NCBI GenBank assembly: GCA_950295325.1
Contig: OX485807.1
Span: forward strand, 18,695,666 to 18,759,665
From: Polytrichum commune
Taxonomy: Eukaryota > Streptophyta > Polytrichopsida > Polytrichales > Polytrichaceae
DNA: 64,000 bases
Direction of reading: 5' to 3'
The position numbers and the translations under genes are program-made. The notes below the pieces were generated by a model. It was not told where the DNA came from. It did not search any database and was given only the letters and a program-made list of their open reading frames with translations. Positions 1 to 10,880 of the stretch are shown piece by piece (positions within the stretch are counted from its first letter, which is position 1; each line of letters begins with the position of its first letter).

Positions 1-2873
1 TGTAAATACAGATTTTCATGTCCAAATATTAATGGGCTGGGCATCTTAATGAATCCCCAAGTGCAGGTGTAGGACATTTAGGTTTGAAGTTACAGATTTA
101 AAGGTTTATAACTGCAAGGTCTGGCCACGACCGGATTGCCCAAGGGTAGAGGTAGAGGGTTGGGTTTGAGGCCTCTTTTTGTTGGTTGTTTATGCATGGT
201 TTTTGGGCGCTTAAATTCAGATTATCATATTCAAATATTAATGGGCTAAGCCACTTCAGGAATGCCTAAGGGCGGGTCTTAGAGGTTGGGAAAGAGGCCT
301 CGGATCCGAGGCCTCTTTTTGTTGGTTGTTTATGCATGGTTTTTGGGCACTTAAATTGAGATTATCATGTTCAAATATTAATGGGCTAGGCCACTTAATG
401 AATGCCTAAGGGCAGGTGAAGGACACTTAGGCTTGAAGGTTCAGATTTAAAGGTTTAAAACTGTAAGGTCTAGCCACGACTGGATTGCCCAAGGGTAGAG
501 GTAGAGGGTTGGGTTCGAGGCCTCTTTTTGTTGGTTGTTTATGCATGGTTTTTGGGCACTTAAATTGAGATTATCATGTTCAAATATTAACGGGCTAGGC
601 CAATTCAGGAATGCCTAAGGGCAGGTGTACGACATTAAAGCTTGAAATTTCAGATTTAAAGGATTATAACTGTAAGGCCTAGGCCACGTCTGGATTGCCT
701 TTGGGCAGAGGTAGAGGGTTGGGAAAGAGGCCTCGGATCCAAGGCCTCTTTTTGTTGGTTGTTTATGCATGGATTTTGGGCACTTAAATTCAGATTATCA
801 TGGTCAAATATTAATGGGCTAGGCCACTTCAGGAATGCCTAAGGGCAGGTGTAGGAGGTTGGGAAAGAGGCCTCGGATCCGAGGCCTCTTTTTGTTGTCT
901 GTTTATGCTTGGTATTTTCCTTGTAAATTCAGATTTTCATATTCAAATATTAATGGGCTAGGCCACGTCTGGATTGCCTTTGGGCAGAGGTAGAGGGCTG
1001 GGAAAGAGGCCTCGGATCCGAGGCCTCTTTTTGTTGGTTGTTTATGCATGGTTTTTGGGCACTTAAATTCAGATTATCATGTTCAAATATTAATGGGCTA
1101 GGCCACTTAGTGAATGCCTAAGGGCAGGTGTAGGACATTTAGGCTTGAAGGTTCAGATTTAAAGGTTTATAACTGAAAGGCCTACACCACGTCTGGATTG
1201 CCCAAGGGTAGAGGTAGAGGGTTGGGTTCGACGCCTTTTTTTGTTGGTTGTTTATGCTTGGATTTTGGGCACTTAAATTCAGATTATCATGTTCAAATAT
1301 TAATGGGCTGGGCCACTTCAGGAATGCCTGAGGGCAGGTGTTGGAGGTTGGGAAAGAGGCCTCGGATCCGAGGCCTCTTTTTGGTGTTTGTTTATGCTTG
1401 GTTTTTGCCATGTAAATTCAGATTTTCATGTTCAAATATTAATGGGCTAGGCCAATTCATGAATGCCTAAGGGCAGGTGTAGGACATTTAGGCTTGAATT
1501 TTCAGATTTAAAGGTTTATAACTGTAAGGCCTAGACCACGTCTGGATTGCCCAAGGGTAGGTGTAGAGGGTTGGGAAAGAGGCCTCGGATCCGAGGCCTC
1601 TTTTTGTTGGTTGTTTATGCTTGGTTTTTGGCTTATTAATTCAGATTTTGAGGTTCATAATTGAATGGGCTAGGCCATTTAATGAATCCCTTAGGGCAGG
1701 TGTAGGACATTTAGGCTTGAAATTTCAGATTTAAAGGTTTATAATTGTAAGGCCTAGGCCACGTCTGGATTGCCTTTGGGTAGAGGTAGAGGGCTGGGAA
1801 AGAGGCCTCGGATCTGAGGCCTCTTTTTGTTGGTTGTTTATGCTTGGTTTTTGGCTTGTTAATTCAGAATATCATGTTCAAATATTAATGGTCTAGGCCA
1901 CGTCTGGATTGCCTTTGGGCAGAGGTAGAGGGCTGGGAAAGAGGCCTCGGATCCGGGGCCTCTTTTTGGTGTTTGTTTATGCTTGGTTTTTGGCTTGTTA
2001 ATTCAGAATATCATGTTCAAATATTAATGGGCTAGGCCATGTCTGGATTGCCTTTGGGCAGAGGTAGAGGGCTGGGAAAGAGGCCTCGGATCCGAGGCCT
2101 CTTTTTGTTGGTTGTTTATGCATGGTTTTTGGGCACTTAAATTCAGATTTTCATGTTCAAATATTAATGGGCTAGGCCACTTCAGGAATGCCTAAGGGCA
2201 GGTGAAGGACATTTAGGCTTGAAGGTTCAGATTTAAAGGTTTATAACTGAAAGGCCTAGCCACGTCAGGATTGCCTAAGGGCAGAGGTAGAGGGTTAGGA
2301 GAGAGGCCTCGGATCCGAGGCCTCTTTTTGTTGGTTGTTTATGCTTGGTTTTTGGCTTGTTAATTCGGATTTTGAGGTTCAATATTGAATGGGCTAGGCC
2401 ATTAAATGAATGCCTAAGGGCGGGTGTAGGACATTTAGGCTTGAATTTTTAGATTTAAAGGTTTATAATTGTAAGGCCTAGGCCACGTCTGGATTGCCTT
2501 TGGGCAGAGGTAGAGGGCTGGGAAAGAGGCCTCGGATCCGAGGCCTCTTTTTGTTGGTTGTTTGTGCATGGTTTTTGGGCACTTAAATTCAGATTTTCAT
2601 GTTCAAATATTAATGGGCTAGGCCACTTAATGAATGCCTAAGGGCAGGTGAAGGACATTAGGCTTGAAGGTTCAGATTTAAAGGTTTATAACTGAAAGGC
2701 CTAGCCACGTCAGAATTGCCTAAGGGCAGAGGTAGAGGGTTAGGAGAGAGGCCTCGGATCCAAGGCCTCTTTTTGTTGGTTGTTTATGCTTGGTTTTTGG
2801 CTTGTTAATTCGGATTTTGAGGTTCAATATTGAATGGGCTAGGCCATTAAATGAATGCCTGAGGCCTCCTCTT
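1..2873. repeat. Tandem satellite array with palindromic core
   Basis: About fifteen head-to-tail units continue off the left edge. Most contain a perfect palindrome: the arm GAGGCCTC, centre GGATCC, the arm GAGGCCTC again, then TTTTTG. Cores start near 296, 727, 866, 1006, 1351, 1576, 1802, 1936, 2080, 2304, 2526 and 2747. Spacing is bimodal, about 125-145 bp or about 211-226 bp. The long form adds a module of roughly 80 bp (ggacatttaggcttgaag and the following sequence). Some units (near 165, 512, 1226) have lost the palindrome centre and read gggttcgaggcctc or similar. No coding capacity is visible. The array stops abruptly at about 2873 in a half palindrome. Confidence 0.9.
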
Positions 2874-3144
2874 TGATACCCTTCATGACTTGACTCGGCA
2901 TTGCTTTTCTATCAGGCATTTGTTTTGTTTACAATACGAGGACGTCTTTGTCACTAATTTCTCTTCATTATGGCGGCTTTGAATGTGGTTGGTTCTCGTT
3001 TGCCTTCTAATTGATAATTACATTACTTTGTGTTCAAACTACTTTGTGAGTTTTTTTTTTGAGGTTGCTGAGGTATTGGTAACTTGTAGGTGTTATCATT
3101 TGATTGTTAAATTGGGAAGTTCTCATATGATTTCTTTTTCTTAG
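2874..3144 (+). other. Leader region and possible first exon of the ParB-methylase-like pseudogene
   Basis: This 270-bp stretch lies between the satellite and the first recognisable exon. An ATG at 2970 opens a 14-codon frame that stops at a TGA, so a short first exon could end inside it, but no donor stands out. The sequence then becomes T-rich and ends in a good acceptor (tttctttttcttag, AG at 3143-3144). It is probably leader plus intron 1; this is inference from position only. Confidence 0.3.
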
Positions 3145-3707
3145 GGCTCTCAATCTTTTGAGGTTGCGGAGGAGCAACATCAATCTGCAGAGGACATTGT
3201 TATTGCTGCCCCAACGGTCGAGGTTGAGGCCGCCCATGGTGAGAGTGCCATTTCGCAACGTCAAATGCAGGGAGAGGTGATGTCTATTGGCTAGGATACC
3301 GTCGTTGCTATTGCCGACACAGATCCTATTGTGTGTGAGCTTGAGCTCCGTAAATCACAAAAAGAGGACTCCAACGGCGTTATCCAACGCCTCCGTATTA
3401 AACCCACCAGTAAGTCCCACTTCTCCATTCCTTTGTGCTGCTTGCGAGCCCTCCCTCTAGTCCGTCCTATCAGCGAGGTAGAGGTGCAACGTTTGGAATG
3501 TGAGTTCGTTATGGGATACTGAGAGGGAGATCGGGTCTTATACGTTTCGGTTTTCAACGACATTTCTGTGGACCTTCCGGTTTCCCCCGCCATTGTGGCA
3601 TCATGGAGCCCTCTATGGCAAGAGGCATCCGCGGAGTTCGATGTCAAGTTCAAAGAGGATCCGGATCTTGCACATCTCTGTGGGAAGATGTTTTTCGTGT
3701 GGGAAGG

Positions 3708-6546
3708 TGTGAACCCTTTGAGTGGTCCACCACTCTGCGGGATCACTTTTAGTTAGAATGTTAGCATTAAAAGTTAGAATTGATAGGGAATTTAGGAAAA
3801 ATTAGTTCATTTAGCATTTAGCCTAGAAGAAGGAAGGTCAAAATGAAACTAAGTAGTGCCAGAAGATAGCAAAGTAGAAAAAATGTGCTAGCTAGTAAAA
3901 ACAACTAGCTAAGCAAATATTAGTAGACGCTAGTTATTAAGCAAATGTTAGTAGATGCTAGCTAAGCAAGTGTTAGTTTATTAGTTAGTGTGAGGCACAC
4001 AAGACTATTAGAGGTGGTTTAGGTAAGAAGATAAAATCGGCTTGAAGACTTTTGAAGACAAAAAAGAAAGAGAGCAAGGGGGCTACTTGCCCACTTGCCC
4101 CCTTGCCAACTCGATGGCGGAAAAATTAGAAAGATTTCTAAAGGTTTTTTGTCGGAGCCACCTCGGCGAGAGGGTGGCAACCTCAACCGGGAAAACCCCC
4201 GAGCCAAAATTTCGGGAAAGGGTTTGAAAAATGGATCCGGTGGAGGAGGGGTCCAACCCTTTTGTGAGAGGGTTTAAAAACCCCTCCTTCCACCTTGTAG
4301 CTCTCTTTCTTTCTCTAGTTTTTGGGCGAAGCCCTGCTTCAATGTAGTTAGGAAAAAATCCTTTAGCATGTATTCTCAATGGTCTAAAAGAAAGGCTTGA
4401 GAACCTCCTCTACTCTCTCTCTCCTAGTTAGGTGGTGTGTTTATTAACACACCAACAAAATTATTCCTTCTTTTGTAGAGGTAGGTTGGATGGTAGAGTT
4501 TTGAGTAGAGGCATTATAGACCTCATCTGCCAATGCCCTGAAGGCTTAGTTCAAAAGCTAGAACAAGATACTTATCATTTTTCTCTTAGAGAGATTTCAT
4601 ATAGCTATCCATAGCCGTTTCCCATTTGTGATTTGGTTGAGATGATAATTAGTTATGGATTTTCAAAGATGGAGTAGAAAAACTGGGTGGTCTTGTGGGT
4701 AGCGGCTGCTGGATCAGACCTGCGAGCCCAATAGGAATTTTAATTCCAAGAAATTATATTTTTCCCAAGTAGAACTTTTGTGTAGCTTTCCAAAATGGCT
4801 TAGAACATTTGATTTGAGAATGATTTGAATTAGATATGAATTGTGCAAGATGGGACACATAGTTTGAGAACTTTTGGTTGACTGCTGCATTACAGAGGAC
4901 CTGCTGGGTTCACTTCGGCTTACCTTTCTAATCACATATTTTTATCAAATACATCTTTTTAATATCTCTCCAGGGTCATATAGAACGTTTGATTTGACTA
5001 AGATTTGAATTAGATATGAATTGTTGAAGGCGAGATACATAGTTTAAGCCTTCTTGATTGACTGCTGTGTTACAAGGAGTCCGCTGAATTTCTATTAGCT
5101 TAACCTGCTGATGTCATAATTTTTCTAGTTAGAGCTTGTTCATAGCTTTCCAATGGTATAAGGAAAGCCTAGATCCAAGTAGTAAGGAATGTGCTATGAA
5201 TTTTTGAAGTTAGAAGGTAGATAGGTGGGTTGGAAGGGTCGGTTGAATCGACCTCACACTTCCAACCCTCATAACTTTTGCATTTCTTATCCGATTAGAG
5301 TGATTTTTAGATCATTGGAAAGATAATTTGGTGCACTAAGTATAAATATTATGCTTAGGATTAAATTACAGGGCAGAATAACACTTTATATTTTAATTGT
5401 TAACTAAGGTACGCTTACTACCAAACTAGTTACAAAGAAGGAGGCAAGGTCGACGCTCGGAAAGTGGAGCAAGGAAGGAGGTAGCGGCTCGGCCTACATC
5501 AAGCCCAAATCAACCGAGGAAAATTGAGGTAAATTAACTAACCTTAAGCCTTCCATTTAGGATTGGAGGGAGCACGGCTAAGGTACGCATCTCTAAACCC
5601 ACTCACCTATCTCGTAAGGTCAAGTGGCTTGACCACTTGACCGCCAAGGGAGTACCCAATTCCATTGTTTTCGGGGCCCTTGGTATGTTTTGTGGTAGTA
5701 GCTTCATTTATTAGCAAGTTTCGTGTGTGGTAAGTCGGATTAATCACCGACACGACCACTCTGAATGTTGTTGGTGGAAAGGTGGGGTTAATGACCCGCG
5801 AATCCACTATTATGTTGTTGGCCCCATAGATTGGGAGTAATGGCCCCAATTTATGAAGATTGCGCAACAGGTTGAACCTACAGGTCGCCCGTCACCCTGG
5901 TCCCATTGAGTTGCATTTCGTGGTCTATCCAGTGTAAACACATTTAACAATCAAAACATACAAAATAAATCGTAAACCCTTGTTGGCAAGAGACCCGAGG
6001 TAAGGGGTGATGCCTAATATATTAATGTAGTAAGTTAGGACGTGCAAACAAAAGTAAGTAATTAAGAAGGAATTTGTGTGAAGGGTGGGACTTAGGCCAA
6101 GTTCCCCCGCTTAGAAAACTAAATAGAACTAAATAAAGAAATAGGAAGAATTGAATGGTCCATCAAATTGTCGTTATTCCGTTCGTTGAGTTAGGGTGGT
6201 ATGAGTCACACCCGGTTGGGTGTATCAGAACCATCCCAATTCACAAATTAGGATTGCCTTGGTTTCAAGGCTGGTGCGTCTGCGCGTAGAATAGGTTGTA
6301 GGTTAAGGTTAGAACTAGATATGAAATTGGTTAGTGGAGTTTAAAGCCACACTAGTAAAAAACTAAGGCCTAATCTCCGGAGGTACTACGACGCATATTT
6401 AATCTCCCTTAAAAATCTAACTACTCACGTTATATACCTATCATCCGGGTTCGGCTTGGGCGCCTGCAAATGCAGGCCACCTTCACCGAAGGGCTTGTGT
6501 GATACTTTTAGGCTCCCTCGAAAGGGGGTGGCCCAAAAGTACCACA
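3708..6546. mobile_element. LTR-type insertion (probably a solo LTR), 2839 bp, with 5-bp target duplication
   Basis: The segment begins TGTGAACCC and ends GTACCACA. It is flanked by GAAGG at 3703-3707 and at 6547-6551. Removing it and one GAAGG restores the Gly codon of the VWEGNHR motif in frame, so the boundaries are secure. TG...CA ends and a 5-bp duplication are typical of LTR retrotransposons. I find no second copy of the ends inside and no pol-like frame, so a solo LTR is the simplest reading. It contains a TATA-like TTTAAAAA at 4273-4280 followed by pyrimidine-rich sequence, as in an LTR promoter. No protein is convincingly encoded. Confidence 0.8.
4273..4280 (+). promoter_or_regulatory. 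TATA-like box inside the 2.8-kb LTR-type element
   Basis: TTTAAAAA sits in gggtttaaaaacccctcc, followed about 25-40 bp downstream by CT-rich sequence (ctctctttctttctctag). Position inside an LTR suggests the U3/R boundary. This is only a sequence-word match. Confidence 0.3.
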
Positions 6547-9500
6547 GAAGGAAACCATCGACTCACAGCATGGTGGAGGCACATCAACAACAATCATGCC
6601 GACGACAAGAGTTGGCATGTCTCGGTGGATTGTATTGTGGTCGACCCCAGGGGATGCACCGGTGTCTTCCTCAACGCAATGAGCAACATTAATTGGTAAG
6701 CATTTTTGTTTTTTTTATTTACTTTGTTCGTTTCATTGGTCGTTTCTCATATTTGTTTTTATCTCAGGTCTACCGAGTATGATTATGTGAAGGCCAACAT
6801 TCTTGCCAAGTTCCTTCAAATTCGTACATTTGGAAGGCTGGAGTTATCGACGTTCAAAGATCTCATATCTCATGCCGACTACAAAGCATGCGAGAAGGTT
6901 AAGGAGAGTCGTCCTACTTGGTACACTCTTACCGCGGATGTCTTCGTCAAATTCCTTTACAATGTATGACTTTGTGTTTTTTCTTTTCCATTTCACGAGC
7001 TGCATTCCATTTTGCATTTCCATGCCGATCGTATTTCTCACAAGGTCATTTTTTGCAGAGAGACATTTCGGCTCAAGCAGACCTTGCAGTGAGGCACTAC
7101 CGTGAAACCACTCCAGTTGCGGAGAGGACTGTTACCGAAATTTGGAATGTAATGACCAAGGCCCAAGAGAGGACCATCAAGAGCATTCGTGCACGTACAT
7201 TTGAAAAATATATCTCGGTCGCACACCCTGACAATGGAGAGGATTTCTTTCACGAGGTATCATTTCTTTACTTTCATGTTTTCATTATGAGAAAAATTCA
7301 TTTATTTTTTAACCCTCTTGGATTAATTTCAATTTTTTGGACGTCCGCAGATCGACAGGCACTTTAATGAGTTTGCCTCGACCGATATGACAATTGAAAA
7401 GTTGCAGAAAATTGTCACATGTCCGGTCGAAGCTTCATTAAAAGCCAAGTGGCTTCACTGGTGGAACGCCTCTACTCGTGAAAGGTCTGAGAACAAGTTT
7501 CCAATCGACAAGCCTATGAGGGAGAAGGCATTGGATGACTGGCTTCACAAAGCGTCATTCTGGGCTCAGGTATATCCATTTTTTGGCTTCTTAATTTTGT
7601 TTTTTCCCTCTTGTTTCATATCTAATTTCACTCTTTCTCCATCTCACTTCAGTTGGAGAAAGAAATCTCGGTTCAAATTGAATCATTTCAGGACGACCTC
7701 ACAATCGATATCGATTGGGACGCATCAGAGACTATCTTGCGCCCTCGTGAATATGTGGATCACTGGAGGATTCTCCTTTGAGACAGAGCCTTCAAACCAT
7801 ATCTCGGTGATAAGCCGGACATCCCCTTTGCCAAAGGTGATAACCTCTTTGAGTTTGAGGAGGGTGCTCTTGCTATTAAGCGTGTCGCTTATCGGTAATA
7901 CATTTATCCTTCATTTTCGCTATTCATTTCTTTCATTCTTGCAATCCATTTCCTTATCTTTCTAATTATTATCTTGTTTTTTTGTAGTTATATCATGAGA
8001 TAGTTGGTTGCTAAAAATGTTTTGGCAGCATCTTCCTTGCCCACTTACCTCTCGGACTGGGCGAACGTGCTTTCTAGCCTCTGTGTGTACACGGCCACGC
8101 AAACAACCAAGTTTCCTCAATCTCACTTGCAGGCTGGGGGATGGTACTTGGATTGTTCTAGAGGATTTGTGCCTGGGGAAGAAAAACCTCTCTTTGCCAG
8201 CCTAATGAGTAGTGCTCCCGATGAGAACATTGTCCCCTTGGAGGAGCCGGACATCGTTGAGCTTCCTTCTCCTCTACCCAAGGCACCAAAGGGTAAGGGC
8301 AGAGCAAAGAGTACCGTCCCTCAAGCATCTTCCCAAGTTCTCACTCGCTCTGCTTCAAAGACCCCTGTTCAGCCACCCACCTTACTACACAGTCCTTCTA
8401 GCACTCCCTCCTTTGCTCCATCGGCTGCCCCCTCTGGTACTCCCTCAGCCTTTCATCCACAAACTAATGCTACTCCTTCTCACAGTGGCACTTTTCTTCT
8501 CTCCTTGTCTAGCAAGAGGAAGGCCGCCCTCTTGGATACGAGTGCCACCTCTTCAGAGTCTCCTACCACGCTTGCCCTCGTCGAGAATGTGGATATGATG
8601 CAACTCATGCTGGATTCTAAGATTGCAGGAGGTCCTCTCCCTGCATATACCCGCATTCAGGAGTTCATTGCCAAGGTTTGTATCTTTCCCTTCGTCAATG
8701 TTTAGGCTTCTTTCATTTCCGCTTGCTTATTTTTTTTCCTTGTTTTTTTTTCTCATGAAGTTCTTATTGCAGGTTGGAGCAGGTCGTTCCCGTGTGAACA
8801 CCTCGACCACTACTCACAAGGGCCTCGATCTGCTCTTCGCTGACATTCCCAAGAATTTGCCTGTGCCAAACATCTCCACCGATGTTCCTACTTAGAACAA
8901 ACTCCATGAATCATATTATGAGTGTCTTTTTGCATTTGCGAAATATAACCTCTATGATCATGGTGTCCTCGTCCTGGCACATTGTGCCAACTCCTCTGTT
9001 TCCAAGACTATTTTTGATTGGACATACACTTACGATTTCTACGTCGCTGAAGATTGGTTTGGTATGAATGATTTGGACCTCCAATCCCCTGTGGTGCCAT
9101 CTGGAGTGGTAAGCTACTCTATGTCTCTTCCTGCGATTGTGTATTTTGTTTTATTTCACTTCTTCGGAATCTAATGAAATTTGTTTAATTTCTTCCAGAC
9201 TCGGAAATTCAGCATCAAGGTTCTTGTTCGTGTTAACTCCGTTCTCAAAGTGCGGGAGGAGGCCATTCAAGAGTATGGTTACAACCTCCAGCGAGATGGA
9301 TGGTTGAATGCCTTCACCGATGAGAAGAGCCAGGCGATGCGCCCTGATGGGATACCTTGGAGAGGTGCTCGCAAAAAACATCATGTTTTCTTCTCTATCC
9401 TTCTGGCTACTCTCACCGACAAGAATGATGTTGTTATGGACTGGCATTGTGGTGTAGGTACGCCTTCTTTTTCAGCATCACCCTTGCTTTGAATTTTCCG

Positions 9501-10110
9501 TTATTTTTGCTTCACTAATTTCCATACTAACTTTTTACCTCTTTTTGCTTTAGATGGTTCGATTGCCGCATGTCGCTCCCTTGAGCGTCATATTGTGGCA
9601 CTTGAGGGTGACCCCATCATTTTCAATGCACTCCTATTTCCCATGCGCGATCCCCAGTCTGCTCGTGCATCTCGCTCAGTTGCCCCACCGTCTACCTCTA
9701 TTTTTGATCCGCCTCAGAAGATGACCAAACGTGCGTTCGGTTTTCTTTGTGCGTAAGTTTGCTTTATATGTTTTCACATGTTTGCCTTCATGTCATTTTC
9801 CCATCTTTCTGTGTCATTTTTTTTCTAATCTTCTGTCTTTGGGGTTCAGAGTGCCAGTGGAGAACGCCGACCTTCGTCGAGGCATGTGTTCGAGTCCTTC
9901 CAAGACGTTCGAGCTCCCTTCGTATGCTGCTGAGCTTGCCAATCTTTTGGCGGAAGCTCCATCTCCACCTCCTAGTCCCATCCGACCTTTCAACAAACTA
10001 GTTTTGGATTTCCTAGACATAGAGGCCGAGCATGGCGAGGATAGTGATAGACATGGAAGTCCAAGTTCTTGACTACGCCTCTCGCGTTTGGAACCTCCTA
10101 TATATTGTCT

Positions 10111-10200
10111 ATGTATGAGTTTTTTTAAGTCCATTTGTTGAATTTCCTTGTGCCTTTTGCAAACCACATTCAACTCCTTCTTCATCTTATGTTGTTGTTT
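10111..10200 (+). repeat. Diverged direct repeat, copy 1
   Basis: The stretch around catttgttgaatttccttgt recurs, diverged, at about 14676-14765 (catttgttgaatttccatgt). Both continue through a similar cattcaa...cttcttcat / cattcaa...cttattcat segment. The two copies flank the 4.1-kb insertion, so the duplication belongs to the host sequence, probably the 3' flank of the methylase-like pseudogene. Confidence 0.6.
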
Positions 10201-10642
10201 GTTTTCAAGTGCTTGTGGGAGTCCAAATTCGACGGAAAGACGGAAATACGGAAATACGGATTCAATTTCCGTATTTTACCTTGCTTATCTGAGGATAATA
10301 GGGTCTATTAGGACAAAATTAATGGTACTAGGAAATAGAGTAGTCTAACCCCGCCTTGTGCGGTAAAACGACTCTAAATAAGTACTATGACCGGTCCGTC
10401 AAATAGGATGGGCGGACCATGTAATCATGGTCCAAACCCTTGGTCCGGACCAAGTGACGGACGCGCCAAGATTACCCAACGGCCCGGAAGTGGCGGTTAC
10501 AACGGGCCTTATGGCGGTTGGGGGAAAAGAGAGCCGTTGGTGAAAATGTTAGTAAAACCGTTGGTGGGAACCGCCGGAAAACGGTTGGTAACCGTTTTCC
10601 GTTAAACCGAACGGTAACAGGGGAAGGAAGAGGGAGGAAGGA

Positions 10643-10650
10643 TATTTAAG
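10643..10650 (+). promoter_or_regulatory. TATA-like box upstream of the 504-codon ORF
   Basis: TATTTAAG in gaggaaggatatttaaggg lies about 235 bp before the ATG at 10881. It is followed by a CT-rich stretch (cccttccttctccctcacac) that could hold the transcription start. Confidence 0.4.
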
Positions 10651-10880
10651 GGTCCCTTCCTTCTCCCTCACACTCTTTTTTGGAAAAAGGCAACCTGTTG
10701 AGAGAACGAGTGGTGAGGTGTTCCTTCTTTCGAGCCGCCAGCAGTTGGATTGTTGGGACTCAGCACTTTTCAGTCACCGGCAGTGGGCTTGCCGGGACTT
10801 TGTGGCACTTAGACGGAAGAGAAGGACTCCGGAAGAGAGAGAGAGAGGTTGCAAGCCAGAAAGGGTGAGAGGAGAGGAAA

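Larger units (their letters stand above)
3145..10072 (+). pseudogene. ParB-like / beta-class DNA-methylase-like multi-exon pseudogene
   Basis: Eleven exons join in frame through GT-AG introns: 3145-3409, 3461-3707 plus 6552-6695 (split by an insertion), 6768-6963, 7059-7256, 7351-7569, 7653-7894, 7988-8675, 8773-9108, 9199-9457, 9554-9752, 9850-10072 (stop TGA). Together they give 1072 codons. Exon 3 begins IRPISEVEV and carries VWEGNHRLTAWWRHI, matching the ParB/sulfiredoxin GxHRxxA box. After a Ser/Pro-rich linker (exon at 7988) comes DLLFADIPKNLPVPN, in the place of the DPPYN catalytic motif IV of amino-methylases. Later comes VVMDWHCGV-DGSIAACRSL with a following ALEGD, like motif I/II. 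The order IV before I is that of beta-class N4/N6 methylases. In-frame stops lie at 3292 (TAG), 3520 (TGA), 7779 (TGA), 8001 (TAG) and 8893 (TAG), so it is dead here. The first exon is not securely placed. It could be a host gene or cargo of a large transposon. Exon structure is well supported; the domain names rest on motif matches only. Confidence 0.7.

Noticed and set aside
480..530. Pol III B-box-like gggttcgaggcc followed by TTTTT in some satellite units (SINE idea)
   Set aside because: It occurs only in units that lost the palindrome centre, no A-box sits at the right distance, and copies are tandem rather than dispersed.
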